Below, in pieces: positions 13,401-25,526 of a stretch of 64,000 nt of DNA. The notes under the pieces were generated by a model. The model saw only the letters and a list, made by a program, of their open reading frames with translations, did not search any database and had not been told where the DNA came from. The position numbers and the translations under genes are program-made. The DNA is from Stachybotrys elegans (lineage: Eukaryota; Ascomycota; Sordariomycetes; Hypocreales; Stachybotryaceae). Numbering within the stretch: the first letter of the stretch is position 1; every line of letters begins with the position of its first letter. The stretch is from positions 992,001-1,056,000 of the forward strand of contig JAGPNK010000005.1 of the NCBI GenBank assembly GCA_020746835.1, given 5' to 3'.

Positions 13401-16400
13401 GGCTGCCCCGAATTGCCTCAACACTCCAAAACGCCACCACCGCGACGCTCGGGGCAGCTGGAGGCCGCCAACAGGCAATGTGCGGTAAGGGTTTGGCCGG
13501 CTCTATCCGGGCCCTGCCTCTCTTCATGAGGCTATCGGACCGAGCTGAACCCACCGGCAAAGATACGATCACGCACGAATTCAATTGGAAGAGATGCCAG
13601 TGGCTTTGGGGCTGCTGCTGTTGCTGCTTGTTTTTGTTGTCATATCTCATCAGCCACCGCTGCTGCCGATTAACCGAACTGCGCTGAAGTCGGTCAGCAG
13701 TGAATAATCCTCTCAGTCATTACCCAGGTAAGAGTAGTCACGTACACACGTACACACGCACTCCAGGCGGGACGCGCCCGGCATACAGACGCAAACACAT
13801 CACCCATCATGTACATACGGAGGATGGATATGCAGAAGCTTGTTTGCAGTCCCACCAGCAGCGCTACGCCACTACTGGCTAGCAGGGCAATCATGTGTTT
13901 CACAGCGAAGCTGATGCCCTCCTTGTTGGCATCTCCAACCACATGCTGGTCCTGGCAGGTGGCCCAAAGTTGTAACGCGCCGTGCTCGTGGCCTCCTTCT
14001 GGATATCCCTGACCCGAGACGGTCTCGACTGGTCTGCCCAGACATAGACGCAAGCTTGCGCTCCGAAAAAAACCCTCAAGATAACTAGACTTGGTTTGGC
14101 CAGCCATCGATGACGGATGTACGGCGCTCGTCGACTCTCGTCTTGGGACCCGGCAGCGCCACTTGCGGCGAGATGAGGATTTCAATGCGGCTCTCCAAGT
14201 TTAGGACATCGGCATGGTAGCCTCCCCGTCTTTCCCTGTCAATGGTATAGACCGGCCGTGCCGTCCGTGCAATGGAAATGTGTCCTGAGGAACTGAGGAT
14301 ACCATTGAAATTACCCAATTTCAGCCAGCGGTGATAGCTGGCTACTAGCAAGCTACATGGTAGGTAAGGGTAGCTGTGAGGAAGCGGAGTCTGGATAAGG
14401 TGAGTGAAGCCAGGTGGATCTCAATACCACCTCATTGCTGGATGGGACTGAAACGTCCCGTCGCCATCGGCCGCACCTTACCCGCCCTCCGTGCCCGTCT
14501 CCCGACAGCTGTAATGAAGCGACTAATAAAGGCTCTCACTGACACTGTGACGTATGCGCATGAAGTCCATAGCAGCACCGGCTCGGCCGGGGGCGCTTAG
14601 CGAGATGTCGAGCGGATCAGCATCACGGAGATGAACCACTGGAGTCGTCTTGAAGGCTTCATTGCCATATTCTTTCCGCTAATGCTCCACTGGACTAGGC
14701 AGCCGGTGAGCCTCAGCCTGTGGAGGAGAATAGAACGGAGTACGGAGCAGGAGCAGGAGCAGGAGTAGCCCCCTCAAGCTCCATACAGTATACGGCGTGC
14801 GAGGCCCAAGCACGGCAGGGCTTTGCCGGCTTATCGACGTGGTGGTTCTCAATCTCGCTGCAATTCCTGCAGATGCAGTATTCGTTGCTATGAGGTATTT
14901 GGACGGGATCAACATGGAGCAGACATGGTCCTTGGACCCTTTCCAGCTGGAGGCCGCCTCCAAGCAATCACTAAGCTTTACCCATGTTTGCCTTGATAAC
15001 CGAACAGCCTGTCCCATACGGCACAAGGGATGCCGATTAAGGTCGCATGTGAGCTAGCGGAGAAAATCGATACTGGAGTGGGTTGCCAACCCAGCTTGCC
15101 GGTTTGTGCCTGTTTTGCATGTCATTGCTTGACGGCAGAAGGAGGCGGTTGCTATGTATGATGGTCGGCACGAGGTGTACTCGGTTGCATAACCCGGTAC
15201 TTTGCCTTCTGGAAGGTCTGTCTCGGGGCCGTGAAATAACGCGGGGTCGGGAGAACGAGCATATGACTTTCGCAAATCAAACCTCTACCTGAACCAATGC
15301 CTTCCCCTCCAGCATCACCCGTCACGGGATGGCATGGTTTGCCAAGCAGATGGTCAGCCATGGCGCATCCAGAAAGCCCGTCTGGACTGGTCTATCTGGC
15401 CACTCGCCAAGATGCGCCGAATCGAGAAACAGGTCATCGAGGCACACTTGGTACAATGCCAATGTAGATTTGCACCGGGAGTTTGCGGGGGAAGCGGCCT
15501 CCCAAAGCTGGGCGGCATGGGATAGGACAGGGCTAGCACTGTCAGTATGCACAACTACTGTGAGGCGAGAATATAGCGCATCTTGTGCCGATGTGCTCCG
15601 TAGTGCTGCCCACGGGGTTTTGGCGGCAACGCTGCAGGGACCCCCGCGGACCACCCGCGCCGAAGACACGGCAACAAATGCCTCGCGCTGAGAGCAAGTC
15701 GCATGGACGAGTCGGTGAGACACACATGGTGCACCATGACCTGAGAAGTTTTTGCCGTCCTATCGTTCCTGGGCTGAACAAGACGTCCCCATCCATACGC
15801 TGGTCGGGTACTTCCAGTCCCACAGCTCGGAAATGCCACGGTCTTGGGAGACGGATTTCGGGATGCTGCTCGCCGATATCAGACAGGTTCATGACACAGG
15901 AGACTGTAGCCAGCCCATTGCCAAAGGGGCAGCATGGATGCTGAAACCCCTCAAAACCGGCCAATTCACTCGACGCCAGCCCCCTTGTGCCTGGAAGGTG
16001 AGGTTCCAAAACCAATACTATCCCAGGATGCAGCCAAGGCTCTTGTATTGAAGGGTCTCAGTCCAGACTATTGTGTGGTGCAGGTGACCTATCTGTGCCT
16101 GGGCCAAGGCGGCAAACCATGGCCGAGCCACACCTGCCCACCAGCTATCCACATCCAGCTTTACGGTGTGCACTTCCCGGGCAACACACCGAAAACTCGG
16201 AAACAGATCGCTTGCTGGGCAACACGGCAGCGCCGAAGTAGACGCGGGAGGCTGCGAGAAAGAATGTAACGTAAGCCTTGCCCATTGGCGGGCATCGGGT
16301 AGTGCAGCGCATGGACGACATGTCCATCACTGCAATGACGTTGAGGGATATGCAGCCCGTAACAAGACCATTTGCCATCCGGTCTTTGCGGCATGTACCT

Positions 16401-16586
16401 CGTAATGAGACTCTATGGACCACGGCGTAGAAACCGATGCTGATCTGATGGGCTCTATTTCACGCTAGAGAGAGGTTTTCTTCTTCTTCTTTCGTCGTAC
16501 TGACCGCCAATCTGCTTGCTCCAGCAAGAGACGTATCGATGACATGCTGGCAAGAAACAGTTTAGCACAACAACACGGCCGAACAA

Positions 16587-16618
16587 TATCAACATCAACA
16601 TCAACATCACCATCAACA
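16587..16618. repeat. imperfect ATCAAC hexanucleotide repeat
   Basis: About five copies of a 6-bp unit (ATCAAC, with one ATCACC), in the gene-free interval. No coding context. Confidence 0.75.
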
Positions 16619-17233
16619 ATGACAAACCGAGCCAGCCAGGTCCGCAGCCCCATCTGACTCGATGTATGTGGACTTTGGATACATACAGAGTTACGCCCGA
16701 TCGGCAGGCGTAGCCGCGGAAAATGGCTGGAACAACGCCCACCAGCACCAAGTCTGCCTGGTACGGCCGCCAAAAAGGCCCGACCCTTCGAGAAGCATTC
16801 TGGGGTATCCATCGTCGAGTTTATCGCGGAACACTATAGCCGGAAAATACTCGGTGCATAGCCGTGCATGAAGTGCGGGTGAGTAAAAAAGACACCCCAG
16901 AAGGGTGAAGGTCGAAGGACCGAAAAAGACGCACTGTTTGTTGGTAGGAAGTGCCGAGGGGGCCTGCGCTTGACTCGTGAATCTTGCTGCCTGCGCGTAG
17001 TGGCACTTGCCCATCTTGCCTGCCATGTCTTTCTACTTGCGACTTGCTACGGCGCAATGCTTGCTTGCTTTGCTTGCCACAGGGTATTCCGGCGGTGACC
17101 AAGACGTGCATTTATCGCTCATAGTCTGGGACTGTGGATGCGTAGGATCCAATCCGTCGAACCAATGGTTCGCTGTCGAATTGTGCGACGTCAGTAATTG
17201 CTTATTGCAGTAATTGACGATCCGATCCAATGC

Positions 17234-17269
17234 GGCCAGGCCGGCCAGCCAGTCAGCCAGCCAGCCAGT
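17234..17269. repeat. GGCCAG/CCAG-rich tandem repeat
   Basis: A run of overlapping GGCCAG, CCAGCCAG and CAGTCAG units. Simple-sequence expansion in non-coding DNA. Confidence 0.65.
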
Positions 17270-18979
17270 GAAAACCGGGAATTGGGGTGGAGGGTTCAAA
17301 TTGCCAGTGGTCATGGGGGAAACTTGGCTGGCGTTTGGCTGCCGCCTGGTCGATCTCGGTACATGCGCGAGATGATGGGTATTGCGTACCTGGGGATTGA
17401 GTGCCGCGAATCGTGTTGCTAATGTACCGGGGACGCCCAGCGCCATCGGCTTACCAGCAGATACATCCCTTGTGCCTGGCGACTTGGCTTTTCCTGCCCT
17501 GGAGGATGCATGGGGCCAGGACGGTGCATGACAGTGTGGGATACAGTGCTGGCCTTTCCCAACCAGGCTTGGGCTAGCACTGGATGCTAACGTGATTGGC
17601 CGCCTGCAGGAAAGAAGCAATCCGAAATCTGGAGCAGTCATCGGGCGTGTGGGCGGGCAAGGACCCTATCCTCGGTCATCGCCCACTAGAGCACCTAAGA
17701 CAAGGTCCCCCATCCCATCCCTCCCCATGGATGCAGAAGTACGGAGTATTGCTCTGCATGTCGATGCGGGATGGATCGGGATGCACTTGGACCCAAGAGC
17801 GCAAAGGGTGCCTGGCGTCTGCCTGTCTCTGCGGTCGTCTCATCACCACCAGCACCAGTCGCTGAATGCATGTCTGATGTGATTGCAACGTGAGCAGCCT
17901 CTGGGTGAGTCAGCTGTCATCATGCATAACAATTCGTCACTACCGAGACGCGACCAGAAATATGTTACGACGACTGAGACCTCGAGCAGGGCCAGACGAA
18001 AGAGAGAGCGTTTGTTCCACGTCTGGAACACAAAAACAACCTTGAGAGCAAGCTTAATCCTCCGTTTTCAGACCGGCCACGCTCTACGACATGGCACAGG
18101 CACGTTGGTCATCCTTGGCCAACACAAGGCCAAGACTCGGTAGAGTGCTAGAAAAGAGCTTGTCTCTGCCCGCCCTGAGCCAAGACCCCCCCAAACGTGC
18201 CAACCCAGTGCAAATGACCGATCGCAATGTGTCTAGGTTCTGCTTGACTGACTGCGGAGAGTCAGATTTGACTTGTCCATCTACTTTAGCATCGAGACCA
18301 AGCATCTGCCAAGCGAAATGTTTGCCAAGAGGTCTAGATGATGAGAGTCGCGTCCGTCGCAATCGGGTCGCGGTAGCTGCAACGACCTCCTCTCCCTCGC
18401 CGCTCCGTCGGTAGATTCCAGAGACGCCGTTCTTCCGCGGAAGATGAACCGCTAGCAGCGGTTGCGTCGTTTGCCGCAGCTGTGTATGATATGCATGGCA
18501 TGTGCAACAAGGCAGAGGGGAGGGAGAAGAGAGACAACGAGGCCGTTTCTCATAGCCGAAGCCACTGCGTACGGTACGGTCTCGCAGCTCGACCCTTTAC
18601 ACCACGTAGATGACAATCGAGTCCAGCTCAAAACAAAAAGAGATAGAGAGAGACAGCCACAGAAGACACCGTGAATGTCGGGCACGGCATTGTCTGGCCG
18701 GCCAGGCCTGTTGGATCAATTTCCTGTCCCCCACTACTACCCGCGGGAGCAAGTGCCATCAGTAACGCACTCACTCCCTGCAGGCGTTAGTTGTCGGCTA
18801 GGGTCTGTGGCGTGTATGCCTCGGCCAGTGTCGTCACTATTGGGATATTGGGAACCAGAAGCCGTAAAATGCCTCAGCACCTGGGCCGTGGGCTTTGACC
18901 AGCTCGCCAGTCAAATCCGTCCGCTGGATGGAGGGGAGCAAGGGATCCGGATTGGCCTCATGGGGGGCATGCTAGCAAC

Positions 18980-19013
18980 ATGGATGGATGGATGGATGGA
19001 TGGAGGATGGATG
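18980..19013. repeat. ATGG tetranucleotide microsatellite
   Basis: About six perfect ATGG units followed by a diverged copy. A second shorter array of the same unit lies at 20785. Confidence 0.85.
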
Positions 19014-20784
19014 CGCTCCCTCCAGACAATACGGCACGTAATTGCCCATGCATGCCGGATAGAGAGAGAGAGACGAGCATGGCGATTAGTGGTGTCCAGC
19101 ATCAAGCACTCAAACACTCGTCACCTCACCACACTCCATCACCCTCCACCACCCTCCACCACGAGGGTCATGGACCGGGGTGCGCGATGCCTTTGTTTCC
19201 TCGATAGTGTGACCACGGCTACTCCATATTGACCAGCTGGTCTGACAGACAGAATAAACACAGATAGTGACTACTGCTAGAGCACGGCGCTGATCAAAAC
19301 CTCAGGAAAAATTCTTTACTTTTGCCTCTCGGGTGGCACCGAACCGACCCCCACATGAGTAGTATGTAGACGGGAGTGAGAGAAATTCTTCGACACGATG
19401 CTTTCCTTGCATGTAGTAAGCCTTCTTCTTGCCTGGCAATGGCGTAACACAGGCCACCAACCTGCAAGTCACGCTGGAGGGCGCGAATCGACGACGCTCA
19501 GATGGGCCCCAGATGATAAGGCAAGGAAGGCAAGGCAAGCATGCCGGCAAGCCACACGGTCCTCACCTCGCCAAACAGTGCTGCGTTGAGGTACCCCAGC
19601 CGAGGAAGAGGAGGGTGGGGGTCGGACATGATGAGGTGAGTGGAGAGGGGCCGATCAGGGTGTCTAGCCAAGGTTCCACTGGTGCTACGTGCGGCAAAGG
19701 GAGTCCTGAAGGCAGGCAAAAAGCAGCCAAAGCAGGACGGAGAAGTGAGCGACTGAGAACGGTCGCCAGGACAGCGAGGTACCGCCGACCGATACTGGAT
19801 GGAGACCCTTGCCTGAGCTGCCAAGGCGCGCCGCTGGAGCGCCGGCCGGCCCTGGTTCCTCCCACAGGCGCGCTCCTCACACACGCCCCTCCCCCTTCTG
19901 CCCTTTTTCAAGTTGGGGCGAGCGAGAGAAGGAAAAAAAAAAGGCGCTGGATGCGGAGCAAACGGCAGCGCAGAGGCAAACGGGCCACTGTACCAGGTAC
20001 CAGGAGAGAGTCCGAGAGAGCCCAGGCCCCTTGGCTCTGACGGTATATGCCAAATGGCCTATAGCGCCCCAAAGTAACAAAGAGCCCTCGAAAAACCCTT
20101 ATCCAATTGACTTTACCTTGTACCTGGTGGACCGAGGACGGGATTCGTGCATGTACCTGGCTAAAGCTCCAGCAAAGTTGCGTTTGTTTACAGGACCGTA
20201 CCCGCTGGCTTTCCCAGAACCGAGCCAAGGTGCCGAACCCCGTGAGGTTAGTTTGTTGCAGAGCATTGATAGAATTGCCAGTGTAGCGTGTCGCGCGTGC
20301 GTGGGAGATAACTTGGGAAAGGTACTTTCCGCACGGCATGCCCGGCCGATGGCCGAAGGTGCCAGTGCAGCCTCGTGGTGATCCTTTCGGTACGGGCACT
20401 GTGCTGCGCCTTTTTCCCAAGTATTGATGGTCAAATCACCTTTGGGGTCTGGGTGTTAATTCTACCAGCGGCGTTGCCTCTTTTTTGCCTCACTCCGTCC
20501 CCGTCAATGCCGAGGTCAATTGATTGTGTCGTAGGCGTAAGAAACAAGAGTTGCACAGCACACTGTATGTATGTATCTATGTATGTACTAGCGAATGCAG
20601 CTTGATTTGCCCACATGTCGATCGTCATGCATGTAAGGGAGAAGAGGTACCTCCAGGCCAAGGCCGCAGAGAGAGTCAGCCAGAAGAAGAACATGCGCAC
20701 GCCACCGAGGCAATGTACACACATACATACTGACGGCACATCACGAATCGATTAATGTACAGTACGTACACATGACTTTGTGCA

Positions 20785-20803
20785 ATGGATGGATGGATGG
20801 ATG
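20785..20803. repeat. ATGG tetranucleotide microsatellite, second array
   Basis: About 4.5 ATGG units, the same unit and orientation as the array at 18980. Confidence 0.8.
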
Positions 20804-20931
20804 CGATGATTTGATTTCGGCACCCTGTCGGGGGTACCCGCATCTTCACAAAGGGCTGGGCTGTCCCATACGTCAATAGCGTTCCAATTGCCCATGGGCC
20901 ATTGATCGTCAAAGCACATTGCATGGCCATG

Positions 20932-20950
20932 ATAATAATAATAATAATAA
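20932..20950. repeat. ATA trinucleotide repeat
   Basis: About six ATA/AAT units in the distal PMA1 upstream region, about 670 bp before the start codon. Confidence 0.8.
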
Positions 20951-21339
20951 AAAGCAATGAAAACAACAACAGCAGCGAGGTGAGGTGGACGGGGGCACGA
21001 CGGAAGCAGACAGGGCAAATGCACAGTTTCAATGCGTATCAGTAGGCTAGTAATAATAATTTTAAAAAAATTCTTTCCCCAACTTTGAGGCCCCACTGCG
21101 GACACTCACGGTAAGCTTGGGGTCAATTCGTACTGTACTGTGCACCCCCCCTGGTGGCCCCGTCCCTGTTCCTAGGCTGTCTAGCCTGTCTAGGTTTGCA
21201 GCCCACCCCGGTCTGAGTTGGGAATTTGGCGGCAGCAGCAACCTTGTGGTCTGGTCTGCATCCAGGAGAGTCCCGCCGCTGCTCACATTTTGAGTTGCCG
21301 CGCTTTCATTCAAATAGAAGCTCCAACCCATCTCGGATA

Positions 21340-21618
21340 CGACTTCTTTTTCCCTTCCTTTTCCTCTTCACCCACGAATGCTTTACCAGTAAGCGTCCTA
21401 CCCTTTCGTGTGGTGCTAGACATCGCTCTCCCTTTCCTCTCCATTCCGCCCTCATTCACTCCTGTTCCCTACGGTGCATCCAACTGTCACCCAAGAACAG
21501 ACGCGGCATTTCTACCGACTCGCCTAGAACTTCTTATCTACTGCCTCTCTCTCTACCTACCAAGACACACTAGCTACCTCCCGCCACTCAACCTCACCCT
21601 TCCCCTCTCACCATCGCC
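21340..21618 (+). promoter_or_regulatory. pyrimidine-rich PMA1 leader with a four-codon upstream ORF
   Basis: The 280 bases before the PMA1 ATG are dominated by C/T runs, typical of the core promoter and 5' UTR of very highly expressed fungal genes. The start codon sits in a strong context (CACCATCGCCATGG). A minimal upstream ORF, ATG CTT TAC CAG TAA, lies at 21378-21392. Its stop overlaps GTAAGC at 21389, which could equally be the donor of a 5' UTR intron. The transcription start is not visible. Confidence 0.55.
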
Positions 21619-24600
21619 ATGGCTGAGGAGAAGGCTACCGGCGCCGCCCCGGCGCTGGAGACCAAGATCGAGTCTGGCGGCTTCGATGAGAAGAACGCCT
21701 CTGCCGGTGTTCCCCCCAAGGCTGCCGCCCCCGCTGAGGAGGAGGACGAGGATGAGGACATCGATGCTCTGATCGAGGACCTCGAGTCCCAGGATGGCCA
21801 CGAACTCGAGGAGGAAGAGGAGGAGCGCTCTCCCGGTGGCGGTCGCGCTGTCCCCGAGGACATGCTCAAGACCGACAGCCGTGTCGGTCTCACCGAGGCT
21901 GAGGTCCTCGTCCGCCGCAAGAAGTTCGGTCTCAACCAAATGAAGGAGGAGAAGGAGAACCTTGTTCTCAAGTTCCTGGGCTTCTTCATTGGCCCTATTC
22001 AATTCGTCATGGAGGTAAGTGAACCACTTCATTTATTTACTGTCTTTTACATGCCCTTCTCCCTCTCACCAGTCTGTCACACATGACATGGCGCGGCATG
22101 AGAATGAGTGGTGCGGTGTCGCAATCCGATGACCTTGAGATTGCGACTACATCATTCATTCTTGGCGCCTTTTGTTTTGTTTTGCTTCTGGTTTTGCTGG
22201 GGTGCCCGGTCAATCCATTCGGACGACGACGCTAGACCTATGAGGGCGACTCAATGGCGCGAGGCCCGGTCTTTTTACCCCCTCGCAGATTACGGGATCC
22301 ACATGAGCTTGTCTGTGCAGAGCAATTGGTTCCTGGCACTGGTCCGAACCATGTGGGCGCCGCCCCGTTTGGCCGCCATCGCCTGGAACCTGCAAGCTCT
22401 GGCCGCAAATCCCACCCAGATTCCCCTGCGCGTTACGATTCAATTCCGAGCATGTGCTAACAGTGTCTTCCTTGCTTAGGGTGCTGCCGTCCTTGCCGCC
22501 GGTCTCGAGGACTGGATCGATTTCGGTGTCATTTGCGGTCTCCTGCTTCTCAACGCCGCTGTCGGTTTCGTCCAGGAATACCAGGCTGGTTCTATCGTCG
22601 ACGAGCTGAAGAAGACTCTTGCTCTTAAGGCTGTTGTCCTCCGTGACGGCACCCTCAAGGAGATTGAGGCTCCCGAGGTCGTTCCCGGTGATATCCTCCA
22701 GATCGAGGAGGGTACCATTATCCCCGCTGATGGTCGCATTGTTACCGAAGATGCTTTCCTCCAGGTTGACCAGTCTTCCATCACTGGCGAGTCCCTCGCT
22801 GTCGACAAGCACACCGGTGACCAGACCTTCCAGTCCTCTGCTGTCAAGCGTGGTGAGGCCTTCATGGTTGTCACTGCCACTGGTGACAACACCTTTGTCG
22901 GTCGCGCCGCTGCTCTTGTCTCCCAGTCCGCTGGTGGCACCGGTCACTTCACTGAGGTGCTCAACGGCATTGGTACCATTCTCCTGATCCTGGTCGTCCT
23001 GACTCTCCTGGTCGTCTGGGTTTCCTCTTTCTACCGCTCCAACTCCATTGTTCACATTCTTGAGTTCACTCTGGCCATCACCATTGTCGGTGTCCCCGTC
23101 GGTCTTCCCGCTGTCGTTACCACCACCATGGCTGTCGGTGCCGCCTACCTCGCCAAGAAGCAGGCCATCGTCCAGAAGCTTTCCGCTATTGAGTCCCTGG
23201 CTGGTGTCGAGATTCTCTGCTCCGACAAGACCGGTACCCTGACCAAGAACAAGCTGTCTCTCTCTGAGCCTTTCACTGTCGAGGGTGTTGACCCCGATGA
23301 CCTGATGCTCACTGCCTGCTTGGCCGCTTCCCGCAAGAAGAAGGGTATCGACGCCATCGACAAGGCTTTCCTCAAGTCCCTCAAGTTCTACCCCCGCGCC
23401 AAGTCCGTCCTCTCCAAGTACAAGGTTCTCGAGTTCCACCCCTTCGACCCCGTCTCCAAGAAGGTCCAGGCTGTTGTCGAGTCTCCCCAGGGCGAGATCA
23501 TCACCTGCGTCAAGGGTGCCCCTCTGTTCGTTCTCAAGACTGTCGAGGAGGACCACCCCATCCCCGATGAGGTTGACAAGGCCTACAAGAACTGCGTCGC
23601 TGAGTTCGCTACCCGTGGTTTCCGTTCTCTCGGTGTTGCCCGCAAGCGTGGTGAGGGTGCTTGGGAGATCCTCGGTATCATGCCCTGCTCTGACCCTCCC
23701 CGTTACGACACTGCCCGCACCATCAACGAAGCCAAGCGCCTGGGTCTTTCCATCAAGATGTTGACTGGTGATGCCGTCGGTATTGCCCGTGAGACTTCCC
23801 GCCAGCTCGGTCTCGGTACCAACGTCTACAACGCTGAACGTCTCGGTCTTGGTGGTGGCGGTGACATGCCCGGTTCCGAGGTCTACGATTTCGTCGAGGC
23901 TGCCGATGGTTTCGCCGAGGTCTTCCCCCAGCACAAGTACTCCGTCGTCGAGATCCTGCAGCAGCGTGGCTACCTCGTTGCCATGACTGGTGACGGTGTC
24001 AACGACGCTCCCTCCCTGAAGAAGGCCGATACTGGTATTGCTGTCGAGGGTGCCTCTGACGCCGCCCGCTCCGCCGCCGATATCGTCTTCCTTGCTCCTG
24101 GTCTGGGTGCCATTATCGATGCTCTCAAGACTTCTCGCCAGATTTTCCACCGCATGTACGCTTACGTCGTCTACCGTATCGCCCTCTCTCTGCACATGGA
24201 GATTTTCCTCGGTCTCTGGATCGCCATCCTCAACGAGTCCCTGAACATCAACCTGGTTGTCTTCATTGCTATCTTCGCCGATATCGCTACCCTGGCCATT
24301 GCTTACGATAACGCTCCCTACTCCCAGTCTCCCGTCAAGTGGAACCTGCCCAAGCTCTGGGGTATGTCCGTCCTTCTCGGTGTTGTTCTGGCCATTGGTA
24401 CCTGGATCGCCCTCACCACCATGTACGCCGGTGGCGAGAACGGTGGTATTGTCCAGAACTACGGTAACCTCGACGAGGTTCTCTTCCTCGAGATCTCCCT
24501 CACCGAGAACTGGCTGATCTTCATCACCCGTGCCAACGGTCCCTTCTGGTCTTCTCTCCCCTCGTGGCAGCTGGCCGGCGCCATCTTCATTGTCGACATC

Positions 24601-24913
24601 CTCGCCACCATCTTCTGTATCTTCGGTTTCTTCGAGCACTCTGACACCCACATCGTCGCTGTCGTCCGTATCTGGATCTTCTCTTTCGGTATCTTCGCTG
24701 TTATGGGTGGTCTCTACTACTTCATGCAGGGCAGCGCCGGATTTGACAACCTCATGCACGGCAAGTCTGTCAGGCAGAACCAGAAGCAGCGCTCCCTGGA
24801 GGACTTTGGTATGTCATACTCATCACTATCTGAACCTTGGCGCATATTTGCTAACCTCATTTCCAGTTGTTTCCCTCCAGCGTGTCTCGACCCAGCACGA
24901 GAAGTCGCAGTAA
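21619..24913 (+). CDS. pma1: plasma-membrane H+-ATPase, P3A-type
   Basis: Electrogenic proton pump that hydrolyses ATP to keep the plasma-membrane potential and cytosolic pH. Model: join(21619..22014, 22480..24808, 24867..24913), 923 residues, the usual fungal length. The N-terminus carries acidic stretches ([18 protein letters not shown]). M1/M2 span about 118-165, M3/M4 about 300-360, and the rest of the membrane domain lies after about residue 690. Signature motifs: TGES at 234-237 (actuator), DKTGTLT with the phosphorylated Asp381, and TGDGVNDAP at 635-643. The C-terminus [12 protein letters not shown] carries the Ser/Thr pair that is phosphorylated on glucose activation in yeast and Neurospora. 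Codon use is strongly biased to C/T-ending codons, unlike its neighbours, consistent with very high expression. The first intron (465 nt) is unusually long. The last intron separates only the regulatory tail. Confidence 0.98.
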
Positions 24914-25526
24914 ATAACCATCATACCCAATACGGCTGGCTGCCTGTTCTCTTTTCTCCTTGTCTAAATTTGCCTTGTATGACTCGAATCTGAGCCTTTG
25001 ATGCGTCTGGAGTGAACGAGGAGGAAACTTTGATATACCTAGAAGTTCTTCTCTAGACTACTATAATGAATAAAGTAAAATAAGCAAACGTGTCGTTCAC
25101 GTCAACTCACTCCATCATGTGCCTTAACCTTATTTGCCGAGATATTCCGTCTGCTCATCAACCCATGACATCTTAGCTACGTACTAAAGTTGACGAGTGT
25201 CTGGTAGCTCACTGCGTCACGTGATGATTGCATGACTGGCAAGTTTCGCTTCAGCTGCGCTCTGAAGTTCCACGCAATGACATACAACACGCACCTCAAC
25301 ACTTTTTTTCTTCTCCCTGGCTGATGTCTGGTAGTACGAATCGGTTATCTCATGCCATCACATGGTTCCTAACACAAGCCACACAGTGCAGTGCGCTTGA
25401 TGATTCATCCCTGTACCTTTACGCAGAAGCCCTCTTTCTATAAGTATAGCTGGTAGATGCACTTTCGCACCTCTCTGTCCTTTTCGGCCGGTCAACATGC
25501 CATGATTGCCCGGCGCTTCAACCATA
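24914..25526. other. intergenic: PMA1 3' UTR and DCAF4-like promoter
   Basis: 613 bp between two plus-strand genes. The left part (to about 25100) is A/T-rich after the PMA1 stop, with AATGAATAAAGTAAAATAAG around 25063, which looks like a polyadenylation region. The right part should hold the promoter of the next gene. Confidence 0.6.
25217..25224. promoter_or_regulatory. palindromic E-box TCACGTGA
   Basis: A perfect TCACGTGA site lies about 300 bp upstream of the DCAF4-like start. It matches the known binding site of Cbf1/USF-type bHLH factors. Occupancy is not shown by sequence. Confidence 0.5.

Larger units (their letters stand above)
10487..21618. other. 11.1 kb interval without recognisable gene, upstream of PMA1
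   Basis: No ORF here has protein-like composition, recognisable motifs or a coherent splice pattern. The longest frames (134-203 residues near 13.1, 17.0, 18.7, 19.4 and 19.8 kb) overlap one another on both strands, as expected by chance at this GC content. Base composition is close to that of neighbouring intergenic DNA, with no strong AT bias suggesting RIP-mutated transposons. Contents seen: several simple repeats (listed separately), a homopolymer A run near 12982, GTACC-rich words around 13300 and 19990-20150, and PMA1 promoter and leader sequence at the right end. Long non-coding transcripts are possible but cannot be shown from sequence. Confidence 0.6.

Noticed and set aside
19429..20381. 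overlapping 170-203 residue frames on both strands
   Set aside because: Mutually overlapping frames in GC-rich DNA, none with protein-like composition.
22210..24759. 849-residue open frame on the minus strand opposite PMA1
   Set aside because: Mirror of the strongly biased PMA1 codon use; composition is low-complexity Gly/Asp/Glu/Val-rich and the plus strand carries the obvious ATPase.
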